Source: Lachnospiraceae bacterium (lineage in GTDB: Bacteria; Bacillota; Clostridia; Lachnospirales; Lachnospiraceae). Taken from it: a stretch of DNA of 48,598 nucleotides. Within the stretch, counting starts at the first letter, position 1. The number at the start of each line of letters is the position of its first letter. The notes under the pieces are model-generated. The model was given only the letters and a program-made list of their open reading frames with translations, searched no databases and was not told the origin of the DNA. This document shows positions 41,845-48,598 of this stretch, piece by piece. A program made the position numbers and the translations under genes. The stretch spans positions 1 to 48,598 of the forward strand of contig JAFWWB010000014.1 of the NCBI GenBank assembly GCA_017518185.1, in the 5' to 3' direction.

Positions 41845-43001
41845 GTCTGAACAGCTTTTTCGCCTCCCACGGCTACCGCACCTATATGTGCTCCACCGAC
41901 AGGCGCTACATCTCCTTCGTGCAGGAGGAGAATTACTATATAAATGTCATCACTCTTTTTGACGAAAGGCACCAGACAAGCACCCTGCCCCAGATGCAGG
42001 GGTACATGGATATCCATAAGCAGTTCTTAAGCTACGGAAGGAATAAGGATATACATTTTCTCCGCCTGGTCTGCACTTCGGCTGAAGGCGTCAGCAGGCT
42101 TATGCCTGGCGCGGATCCCCGTGACGGCGGTCTGGAGGGCAGGGAAAGGGAGTGGATCGACAGTGTCTGGTATCTGATAGATACGGGTTACGGCGAGGGC
42201 AGGCTTTTTATACCCGACAATGCCATGGAAGATTTTTACGGCATAAAGACCGGGCTTGAGGAATATATCGGCCTCTACGGCATAGACATAGCTCCTCCCG
42301 AGCAGGCAGCCATGGATTCGGTGCGGACCAGAGAGGCGATAGAGAAGGCCCCGGCCACTGAAGGCGCCGACGGCCAGCCCCGCATAAGGATGCCGGAGAA
42401 GCCTAAGGAAGAGGCGGCCTGGCTGACACTGGGCTTAATACTTATCAACGTCTTCATGTACATACTGAAGACCCTGGGGATCTACGAATCCGATGAGTTC
42501 GCCCTGGGACTGGACAGCCTGAGGAACAGCAGCCGCTGGTTCACACTGGTCACATATATGTTCCTTCACGGCTCCCTGGATCACCTTCTGAGCAATATGA
42601 TAATGCTCTATGCCGCGGGGGGCATGGTGGAGCGGAATATGAACAGAGGGCTGTATCTTCTGATGTATTTCATCTCCGGCCTTGCCGGAGGCTGTCTTTC
42701 CGTATGGCAGCAGATGATGATAAATGAGGAATACGTATCCCTTGGCGCCTCCGGCGCCATCTACGGTGTGATGGGAGGCCTCATCGCGCTGATGTTCTTA
42801 AAGAACCGCTGGAGGAGCAGACAGTTCTTCAGCCGCATCATAATAGCCGTGATGCTCCTGTTCTACACCGGCACCTCCAGGGAAGGGATAGATTATATGT
42901 GTCATATAGGCGGCTTCGTGGCCGGTTTTGTTTTCACCGGCATCTGCACGCTGATAAGTTATCGCGGGGAAGGCTCCCTGAGAAATGAGAGGCAGGTATG
43001 A
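41841..43001 (+). CDS. Rhomboid family intramembrane serine protease
   Basis: The 386-residue product has a soluble N-terminal domain of about 195 residues and then six to seven membrane helices. The rhomboid signatures are present: YMFLHGSLDHLLSNMIMLY (helix 2 HxxxHxxxN-like), LGASGAIYGVMGGL with the catalytic Ser, and YMCHIGGFVAGF with the catalytic His. It should cleave membrane-embedded substrates. ATG 41841 is chosen over a GTG at 41835, since GGAGG lies seven bases before the ATG and the overlap is then the usual ATGA. The N-terminal domain (YRTYMCSTDRRYISFVQEEN) resembles domains found before rhomboids in other Clostridia and may be regulatory. Possible targets are proteins of the same operon. 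Confidence 0.9.
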   Translation: MSLNSFFASHGYRTYMCSTDRRYISFVQEENYYINVITLFDERHQTSTLPQMQGYMDIHKQFLSYGRNKDIHFLRLVCTSAEGVSRLMPGADPRDGGLEGREREWIDSVWYLIDTGYGEGRLFIPDNAMEDFYGIKTGLEEYIGLYGIDIAPPEQAAMDSVRTREAIEKAPATEGADGQPRIRMPEKPKEEAAWLTLGLILINVFMYILKTLGIYESDEFALGLDSLRNSSRWFTLVTYMFLHGSLDHLLSNMIMLYAAGGMVERNMNRGLYLLMYFISGLAGGCLSVWQQMMINEEYVSLGASGAIYGVMGGLIALMFLKNRWRSRQFFSRIIIAVMLLFYTGTSREGIDYMCHIGGFVAGFVFTGICTLISYRGEGSLRNERQV

Positions 43002-43990
43002 GGATAAACATCTATTACGGCGGAAGAGGACTTATCGGAGATCCCACCCTCTATGTCCTGAAAAAGATGACTGCGGTCTTTGAAGAGCTGAACGTGAAGC
43101 TGGGCCGTTACGATCTTTTCGAGCAGAAGAGCGGCATAACCATGCTGCCACAGACCTTTAAGGAGGCTGACGGCATAATCCTGGCATCCACAGTGGAATG
43201 GCACGGCATAGGCGGACATATGATGAGCTTCCTGGATGCCTGCTGGCTCTACGGTGATAAGGAGAAGATCAGCCATACCTATATGGCTCCCGTTATCATG
43301 AGCACCACCTACGGTGAAAAGGAAGCGGAGCTGGATCTCATGAATGCCTGGCAGACCCTGGGAGGCATAGTCTGTCCCGGACTGTCCGGATATATACCTG
43401 AGATAAGTGAGATAGAGAAGAATGAGAATTATCAGAAGCTGATAGAGAAGAGCGCGGAGAACATTTACAGGAGCATAAGCCAGCAGAGCTTCTCGCTGCC
43501 GGTGTCCGTTATGCAGGTGAGGAAGATCACCTACCGCACCAAGAACACCTCCCTTACGCAGCAGGAGACCGAGCAGCTTTCGGAGTATTCCTCCGATGAC
43601 AACTACGTGGCAAGACAGAAGGAGGATATAAAGGAGCTGGCGGAGATCTTCAAGGGTAAGCTTTCCAGCGCGGCAGCAGCACCCGAGAAGGATTTTCCCG
43701 AATGCTTCAGGGCCTGCTTCAGGCCCCAGAGCAATACCCAGCTCAAGTATAAGATAAACCTCAAGGGAAAGGATGTCATCAGCATACGCGTGGATAACGC
43801 AAAGCTGGAGGTGGGCTACGGGGATCTGGTGTACCCCGATGTAGAGCTCACCATGGAGCCCGCTGTGCTCAACGAGATCTGCTCCGGCCGCAAGACCTTC
43901 CAGGGCGGCTTCATGGAAGGCAGCATCCTCTCCAAGGGCGATTTCAAAAGCCTGCGCATGCTCGATTCCATGTTCCCCTTCATGCCGTAA
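42998..43990 (+). CDS. Flavodoxin-like / SCP2 sterol-binding domain fusion
   Basis: The 330-residue product combines two domains. Residues 1-165 have a flavodoxin or NADPH-dependent FMN reductase fold: MRINIYYGGRGLIGDPTLYV, then ADGIILASTVEWHGIGGHMMSFLDACWL and STTYGEKEAELD. Residues about 225-330 form an SCP2-like lipid-binding domain: CFRPQSNTQLKYKINLKGKD, VGYGDLVYPDVELTMEP and KGDFKSLRMLDSMFP. Its ATG overlaps the rhomboid stop (ATGA). It may reduce or carry a hydrophobic substrate at the membrane. No terminator is obvious; the intergenic DNA after it (43991-44187) changes to AT-rich sequence and has a CACAT-A-ATGTG palindrome at 44049-44059. Confidence 0.8.
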   Translation: MRINIYYGGRGLIGDPTLYVLKKMTAVFEELNVKLGRYDLFEQKSGITMLPQTFKEADGIILASTVEWHGIGGHMMSFLDACWLYGDKEKISHTYMAPVIMSTTYGEKEAELDLMNAWQTLGGIVCPGLSGYIPEISEIEKNENYQKLIEKSAENIYRSISQQSFSLPVSVMQVRKITYRTKNTSLTQQETEQLSEYSSDDNYVARQKEDIKELAEIFKGKLSSAAAAPEKDFPECFRACFRPQSNTQLKYKINLKGKDVISIRVDNAKLEVGYGDLVYPDVELTMEPAVLNEICSGRKTFQGGFMEGSILSKGDFKSLRMLDSMFPFMP

Positions 43991-44187
43991 GCCGGCTCAG
44001 TGAGCCTGCAGCGAAGCAATTCTATTGTCTGTATCTATTGTAATAATGCACATAATGTGTCGTTTTGCTATGTGCAATTTCCATAAAGCTGCGATTTTCC
44101 GCAATTGAGTCCGTTTTATTACCCTTTAAAAACGAACAATAGGATCATAAGCTGCTTTTATATGAATGTAAAAAGAGGAGGTGTCGC

Positions 44188-45333
44188 ATGAAGTTTTTAC
44201 ATACATCCGATTGGCATTTGGGAATGACGTTTCGTGGCGGTGTTTCTTATGCGATGGATCAGAGATATGCAATAGAAAAGATTTGTCAGATCGCAGTAGA
44301 CGAGAAGGTTGATGGGATACTGCTTGCCGGAGATGTTTTTGACAAGAGTATAGCATCGGCAGAAGCAGTTCATCTCTATGATGAAGTGATGACATATATA
44401 TGCGGGACCATCGGTATTCCTGTATATCTGATAGCAGGAAATCATGATGGAGCCGAAAGGATATCCCAGTGTAATGAGCTGCTTAAGAAAAGCGGTCTGT
44501 TTATAGCAGGGGCTTTATCGGACACTGCCCAAGTGATAAATGCAGGAGACGTAGATATCTATCTGCTTCCATGGATATCTACAGATAAGGTTAAGTCTGT
44601 TTATCCCGATGAGTCAGATAAGATCAGTTCTATGGAAGATGCATACAAGATCGTTCTTGATAAATACCGGGAATGTTTTGCAGAAGGACATAAAAACATC
44701 ATTGTTGCTCATGCCTTTATTGTAGATGCGGAAACTTCCGTAAGCGACAGAGCGGCTGAGGTGGGAAAAGCAACCATGATCGGTTCCCATGTCTTTGAAG
44801 GATTTGATTATGTTGCATTAGGACATCTGCACGGACCCCAGCAGATCAATGAGAAGATCCGCTATAGCGGAACTCCGATGGCATATTCCTTTGGTAAGGA
44901 AGAAAAACAGGAGAAAAGCGTAACGATCATCGATACCGATACATGGGAGCAGAGGATCATTCCTATACCCCAGCTTCATAAGAGAACGACACTTACAGGG
45001 ACATTCAAGGAACTTATGGATGCTGATCTTGAAGATGAGATCAAAGATGGTTATGTGCGTCTGGAGGTTACGGACAGCTATGTGGGCATGGATTCCATTG
45101 CGGCCTTCAGGGAACGATATAAGAATCTTCTGGAAGTGAGCGGTAAAGGCTTTGAGCGGGATGATGCAAAGATCACGATGACTATAGAAGAATTTGAAAA
45201 TGCCGATACGGATCCTGAGACAGTATTTGCACAGTATTGCAAGGATATTTTAGATGAGGCACCCAACGAACATATGATAGCATTGTTTAAAGAGGCATTA
45301 GAAGGATTCGAGAAGGAGGTAGTTGAAGGATGA
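44188..45333 (+). CDS. sbcD: Exonuclease SbcCD subunit D
   Basis: The 381-residue product is the Mre11-like nuclease of the SbcCD complex, which opens DNA hairpins and removes protein-blocked ends. Phosphoesterase motifs are clear: FLHTSDWHLG (I), LLAGDVFDKS (II), LIAGNHDGAERIS (III), IIVAHAFI (IV) and VALGHLHGPQ (V). The C-terminal capping domain is complete. AGAGGAGGTG precedes ATG 44188. It overlaps sbcC by four bases (ATGA). The two genes are clearly more AT-rich than the preceding 30 kb and use more A/T-ending codons, as do the first bases of the window, which may reflect an acquired block. Confidence 0.95.
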   Translation: MKFLHTSDWHLGMTFRGGVSYAMDQRYAIEKICQIAVDEKVDGILLAGDVFDKSIASAEAVHLYDEVMTYICGTIGIPVYLIAGNHDGAERISQCNELLKKSGLFIAGALSDTAQVINAGDVDIYLLPWISTDKVKSVYPDESDKISSMEDAYKIVLDKYRECFAEGHKNIIVAHAFIVDAETSVSDRAAEVGKATMIGSHVFEGFDYVALGHLHGPQQINEKIRYSGTPMAYSFGKEEKQEKSVTIIDTDTWEQRIIPIPQLHKRTTLTGTFKELMDADLEDEIKDGYVRLEVTDSYVGMDSIAAFRERYKNLLEVSGKGFERDDAKITMTIEEFENADTDPETVFAQYCKDILDEAPNEHMIALFKEALEGFEKEVVEG

Positions 45334-47981
45334 GACCGATAAAAGTTGAATTCCAGGCTTTTGGCCCTTATGTCGGATATGAGAAGGTTGATTTTGAAGC
45401 TATTGCCTCGAAAGGATTGTTTCTGATCTGCGGAAAAACAGGTATAGGCAAGACAATGATCCTTGATGCCATGACATTTGCTTTATATGGTAAGAGCAGC
45501 GGGCACGGAAGGGATGACTTTGAATCCATGCGCTGTACGAATGCAGAGTTTGAGACAGATACTTTTGTGAAGTTTGAATTTGAAAATCATGGTGAATACT
45601 ATCTCTTTGAACGCAGATTAGAGAGAAAAAGGAAGAATCTTTCGGCTGCGTATAATGTGTCCCGCAAAGGAGATGACGGGATCTGGCATCCTCTTATGGA
45701 AAATGCAAAAGAGAAGGCTGTAACTGAGAAAGCAGTGGAAATAATAGGCTTGGAATATGATCAGTTCCGTCAGGTTATCGTACTTCCGCAGGGACAGTTT
45801 GAAAAACTGCTGACATCCGGTTCTGATGAAAAGGAGAAAATACTGACCAGTATTTTCGGAGAAGAAAAGTGGCAGAAAATTGCGGATAGTTTTTATTCAA
45901 AGGCGGATAAGCGTAAGAATGATCTAAAAGAAATTCAGGGAAAGATACGCAATAGTCTTGCTGAGGAAAAGTGTGAAACCATATCCCAGCTTGAAGATCT
46001 GGTGACGAATAAGCAGGATGAGGCAAAGAAGCTTGAGGAAGAGTACAAAGCGGCAAACTATGAGAAGATGATCAGCGAACAGCAGGAAATACTTGCTATT
46101 GTCAAGCGATTTGGTGATCTTCATAAGGCTGAGAAAGATTTATCCGAACTTGAAGGTAAAAAAGAAGAACGGGATGATTGGGAAAACACATTGAATAATG
46201 CGAGGCGTGCCGATAATGTAAGGAAATTTATTGAAGCAGAAAGAGATACATCAAAGAATCTGCAAAAGAGAACAGATGATGAGAAGGCTGCAAAAGATGC
46301 CGCGGAAAAAGCAAAAGATGCATTAAACAAGGCTTCGGAAGAGGTTAAGCTTCATTTGGAGAAAGAAAAGGATATAGAAGAGCTTAAAGAAAAGAAGATC
46401 CGTTTTGAAAGTAAACGGGAGGCATATGATGGCCTTGAGGAAGCAGAAAAGGAACTGAAGACCAGGATAAAAGCTGCTACAATTGCTGTGGACGAAGAAA
46501 AAGCAGCTAAAGAAGCCGGTGATTCCATCGCAAGGAGTATTGTTGACATTCAGAAAGAATATACTACATTACAAACTGAACATGAAGAACTGTTGAATTC
46601 CTATCTTGCAGGGATCACCGGTGAACTGGCCGGACAGCTGGAAGAAGGAAAACCCTGTCCCGTTTGCGGAAGTACTGCGCATCCGCATAAAGCAAAGCTG
46701 GCTGGGAATAGTGTCACAAAAGCAAAAGTGGATTCAAAAAAGAAGGATGTTGATAAAAAATATAACGAACTGCAAGGAAAGATCGGAGAACAGGAAGAGG
46801 TTAAAAAACAGGTAGAAATAAAACATGCTGCAGTAGAAAAAGCAAATAATGAAGTAACATCATCTTCCGAACGTTTAGATAACATAAAGAAGAATCTTGT
46901 TGAAGGTATAGACTCTACCGATAAACTGGAAAATGAGATCGCAAAGATCCGCGGATCGATCGAAGAGTATGAAAAGCGGAAGGAACAGATACTCAGGGCT
47001 GAAAAGCTGGCTAATGAGGCATTTGTAGAAGCAAATACGAAGATCGGGTCGGCAGAGAAGGAAACGAGAGAGGCCGCTCAAGAACACAAGGATGCTGAGA
47101 ATGCTTTGGAAAAGGGCTTGAAGGATAATAACTTTGCATCCGGGGAGGATGCTGAAAAACTTATGCTTGATAAAGAAAAAATGGAAGAACTGTCTTCAAA
47201 GATAATAAAGTATGATGCAGGTTTTAAGACTGCAAAAGAGCTCTTGGAGTCACTAAAGAAGGAATTAGAGGGTAAGGAAGAACCGGATAAAGAAAAATGC
47301 CAAAAGAGCCTTGATGAGGCTCAAGAAGCACAGAAAGAGTACAGTGGAAAAAAAGCTGTATTATCTAAGGAGATAGAAAGACTTGAGAATAAGGTAAAGC
47401 TGCTTAAGCAGGAGGGTGAAGGTTTCGAGGAGAGGATCCGGGAGGCAGAAGAGGACTTTACTTTTGCAAAGAAGCTTCGTGGTGATTCCGGAACAGGACT
47501 TCAGAGATATGTGCTCGGGATCATGTTCTCATCTGTTGTAACTGCGGCAAATAAAATGCTGGAGCTGGTTCACGGCGGAAGATACCGTCTGTATCGTTCT
47601 GATGATAAAGCGCAGGGATCCAATAAGCGGGGGCTTGAGCTTAAGGTCTTCGATAAAAACAGTGATGAGCATGACGGGCGTTTTGTAAGTACACTTTCCG
47701 GAGGCGAGAAATTCCTTACTTCACTTGCACTGTCGATAGGTATGTCCACGGTGGCTCAAAAAAGCGGAATTAAGATAGAAGCACTGTTTATTGATGAGGG
47801 ATTTGGCTCTCTGGATGATGAATCGATAGGAGATGCAATGAGTGTTCTCAACAGTATCCAGGAAGCAAACGGACTTGTGGGAATAATATCCCATGTGCAG
47901 ATCCTGCAGGACCAGATAGCATCGAAACTCCGTGTTGAGCAGGATGCACATGGCAGCCACATTGTCCAGACGGTTGGATGA
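45330..47981 (+). CDS. sbcC: Exonuclease SbcCD subunit C
   Basis: The 883-residue product is the Rad50-like ATPase partner of SbcD. The N-terminal half of the ATPase has Walker A GKTGIGKT (residues 35-42) and the Q-loop at VLPQGQFEKLL. Long coiled coils rich in Lys and Glu run from about 180 to 420 and 460 to 720, with the zinc hook PCPVCGS at about residue 442 in between. The C-terminal half has the signature TLSGGEKFL, Walker B ALFIDEGFGSLD and the H-loop ISHV. Length is on the short side for SbcC but all parts are present. It pairs with SbcD to process hairpin and palindromic DNA. A terminator follows directly. Confidence 0.95.
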   Translation: MRPIKVEFQAFGPYVGYEKVDFEAIASKGLFLICGKTGIGKTMILDAMTFALYGKSSGHGRDDFESMRCTNAEFETDTFVKFEFENHGEYYLFERRLERKRKNLSAAYNVSRKGDDGIWHPLMENAKEKAVTEKAVEIIGLEYDQFRQVIVLPQGQFEKLLTSGSDEKEKILTSIFGEEKWQKIADSFYSKADKRKNDLKEIQGKIRNSLAEEKCETISQLEDLVTNKQDEAKKLEEEYKAANYEKMISEQQEILAIVKRFGDLHKAEKDLSELEGKKEERDDWENTLNNARRADNVRKFIEAERDTSKNLQKRTDDEKAAKDAAEKAKDALNKASEEVKLHLEKEKDIEELKEKKIRFESKREAYDGLEEAEKELKTRIKAATIAVDEEKAAKEAGDSIARSIVDIQKEYTTLQTEHEELLNSYLAGITGELAGQLEEGKPCPVCGSTAHPHKAKLAGNSVTKAKVDSKKKDVDKKYNELQGKIGEQEEVKKQVEIKHAAVEKANNEVTSSSERLDNIKKNLVEGIDSTDKLENEIAKIRGSIEEYEKRKEQILRAEKLANEAFVEANTKIGSAEKETREAAQEHKDAENALEKGLKDNNFASGEDAEKLMLDKEKMEELSSKIIKYDAGFKTAKELLESLKKELEGKEEPDKEKCQKSLDEAQEAQKEYSGKKAVLSKEIERLENKVKLLKQEGEGFEERIREAEEDFTFAKKLRGDSGTGLQRYVLGIMFSSVVTAANKMLELVHGGRYRLYRSDDKAQGSNKRGLELKVFDKNSDEHDGRFVSTLSGGEKFLTSLALSIGMSTVAQKSGIKIEALFIDEGFGSLDDESIGDAMSVLNSIQEANGLVGIISHVQILQDQIASKLRVEQDAHGSHIVQTVG

Positions 47982-47991
47982 CAATATCAGG

Positions 47992-48026
47992 TGAAGGAAT
48001 TTGACATTTCCTTCAGTCCTCTTTTT
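47992..48026 (+). terminator. Terminator of sbcDC
   Basis: TGAAGGAA (47992-47999) pairs with TTCCTTCA (48008-48015), followed by GTCCTC and five T. Confidence 0.75.
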
Positions 48027-48182
48027 ACATCCCACTCAAGTTGTGATATACTCATGACCGATGGCTCACCGGAGTAAAGCGTGACATTGTCAGACACAGG
48101 TGGATAGTATGTTAAGTAAAAGAAAACGGCAGAGGCGTATGGATAATGATCATTGCAGTTCTGGCTGGTATAGTTGAAGAAA

Positions 48183-48237
48183 AAATACAAAACTTCCAAA
48201 TCTGAAATTTTACACAAGATTTGGAAGTTCTGTATTT
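48183..48237. repeat. 21-bp inverted repeat with a 13-base loop
   Basis: The arm at 48183-48203 (core ACTTCCAAATCT) matches the inverse of the arm at 48217-48237 (core AGATTTGGAAGT) with a single mismatch. No long T-run follows on either strand. The 48027-48182 stretch before it holds no supported gene. It may be a small mobile remnant or an operator, and it abuts a start-less ATPase frame. Confidence 0.65.
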
Positions 48238-48239
48238 GA

Positions 48240-48598
48240 CAACAGGCAAAGGTTATTGTAGAAAAAAAGTTATTGCAATCGCTTTTGAAAGAGGACGAGT
48301 CTCAGTTTGTGGCTGTTTTCGGAAGACGCCGTGTCGGAAAAACGTTCTTAATAAGAGAAAGTTTTGATTATAAGTTTACATTTCAACATACGGGGATCAG
48401 CACAGATTCAATAATAAAATCTGCCAGGAAGAAAACACAACTTGAAGAGTTTTCAAAATCACTTGCAGAGGCAGGATTCAAGCTGAACAAGGAGCTTTTA
48501 ACGTGGTATGAAGCATTTGATTGCTTGAAAGAAATAATCAAAAAAAACAAGGACAAGAAAAAGGTAATATTTATAGACGAACTGTCATGGATGGATAC
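48240..48598 (+). pseudogene. AAA ATPase fragment (DUF234-type family), right edge
   Basis: The frame is open from 48240 to the window end. It encodes QFVAVFGRRRVGKTFLIRE, a P-loop with the RRRVGKT signature of the AAA ATPase family common in gut anaerobes (annotated ATP-binding protein, often with a DUF234 domain), and later KVIFIDELSWMD, the Walker B region. These proteins normally start MIGRExE about 20 residues before the P-loop. Here no ATG is present, the frame is stopped at 48237, and the 21-bp inverted repeat sits exactly where the N-terminus should be. A TTG (48273) or ATT (48255) start is possible. It is either N-terminally truncated or uses a rare start. Confidence 0.6.

Noticed and set aside
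44130-44150. Possible LexA (SOS) box before sbcD
   Set aside because: CGAACAATAGGATC keeps only one half-site of the Firmicutes consensus; too weak to claim.
47987-48217. 76-codon minus-strand frame after sbcC
   Set aside because: It overlaps the sbcC terminator and the inverted repeat, and its start lies in the repeat loop; no family is recognisable.

Overview
The window looks like chromosome of a Gram-positive, low-oxygen gut or rumen bacterium, most likely a member of the Lachnospiraceae or a close Clostridia relative. The signs are AGGAGG-type ribosome binding sites, lipoproteins with a Lachnospiraceae-like acidic or Pro-rich linker, a giant Ig-repeat surface protein, a cytoplasmic GH13 enzyme, a heterodimeric ABC exporter, a CymR-like Rrf2 regulator, and clostridial-type Ogg. 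The genus cannot be named from the sequence alone. Most of the window is GC-rich and gene-dense; the first kilobase and the last 4.5 kb (sbcDC onward) are visibly more AT-rich.

Layout. 1-8.1 kb: gene fragments, a small phosphatase-like protein, a 1682-aa secreted Ig-repeat protein whose acidic linker is built from in-frame copies of a genomic palindromic repeat, and a DIP1984-family gene. 8.4-10.4 kb: an insertion sequence with 11-bp terminal repeats and a hairpin-rich tail. 10.5-14.7 kb: lipoprotein plus heterodimeric ABC exporter. 14.9-23.9 kb: DNA repair glycosylase, glycosyltransferases, acetyltransferase, MATE exporter, zinc-ribbon membrane protein and a GH13 neopullulanase-like enzyme. 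24.4-32.6 kb: a ten-gene sulfur operon (below). 32.8-44.0 kb: lipoprotein, UDP-glucose dehydrogenase, SPFH/zinc-ribbon protein, then a translationally coupled run of exonuclease, two EAL proteins (one degenerate, one intact), rhomboid protease and flavodoxin-SCP2 fusion. 44.2-48.0 kb: sbcD-sbcC. The end holds a start-less AAA ATPase fragment behind a 21-bp inverted repeat.

The standout is 24377-32641: rrf2 - metY-like - JAMM protease - MoaD/E1/rhodanese fusion - family 2A encapsulin - encapsulin-cargo cysteine desulfurase - ThiS/MoaD-like carrier - E1 (ThiF/MoeB) - second JAMM protease - TusA-like carrier - terminator. It joins two themes known separately: a protein nanocompartment loaded with cysteine desulfurase, and protein-thiocarboxylate sulfur transfer to O-acetylhomoserine (the HcyS/HcyD/HcyF/MetY and CysO/Mec+/MoeZ type pathways). 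Two complete carrier-E1-JAMM sets flank the shell and its cargo. The simplest model (inference) is that the shell-bound desulfurase mobilises or stores sulfur from cysteine, TusA and the rhodanese domain relay it, the E1 domains load it as thiocarboxylate onto the two carriers, JAMM proteases mature the carriers by trimming after Gly-Gly, and the MetY-like enzyme puts the sulfur into an amino acid. The Rrf2 protein, with an inverted repeat over its own -35 box, probably tunes the operon to cysteine or sulfur status.
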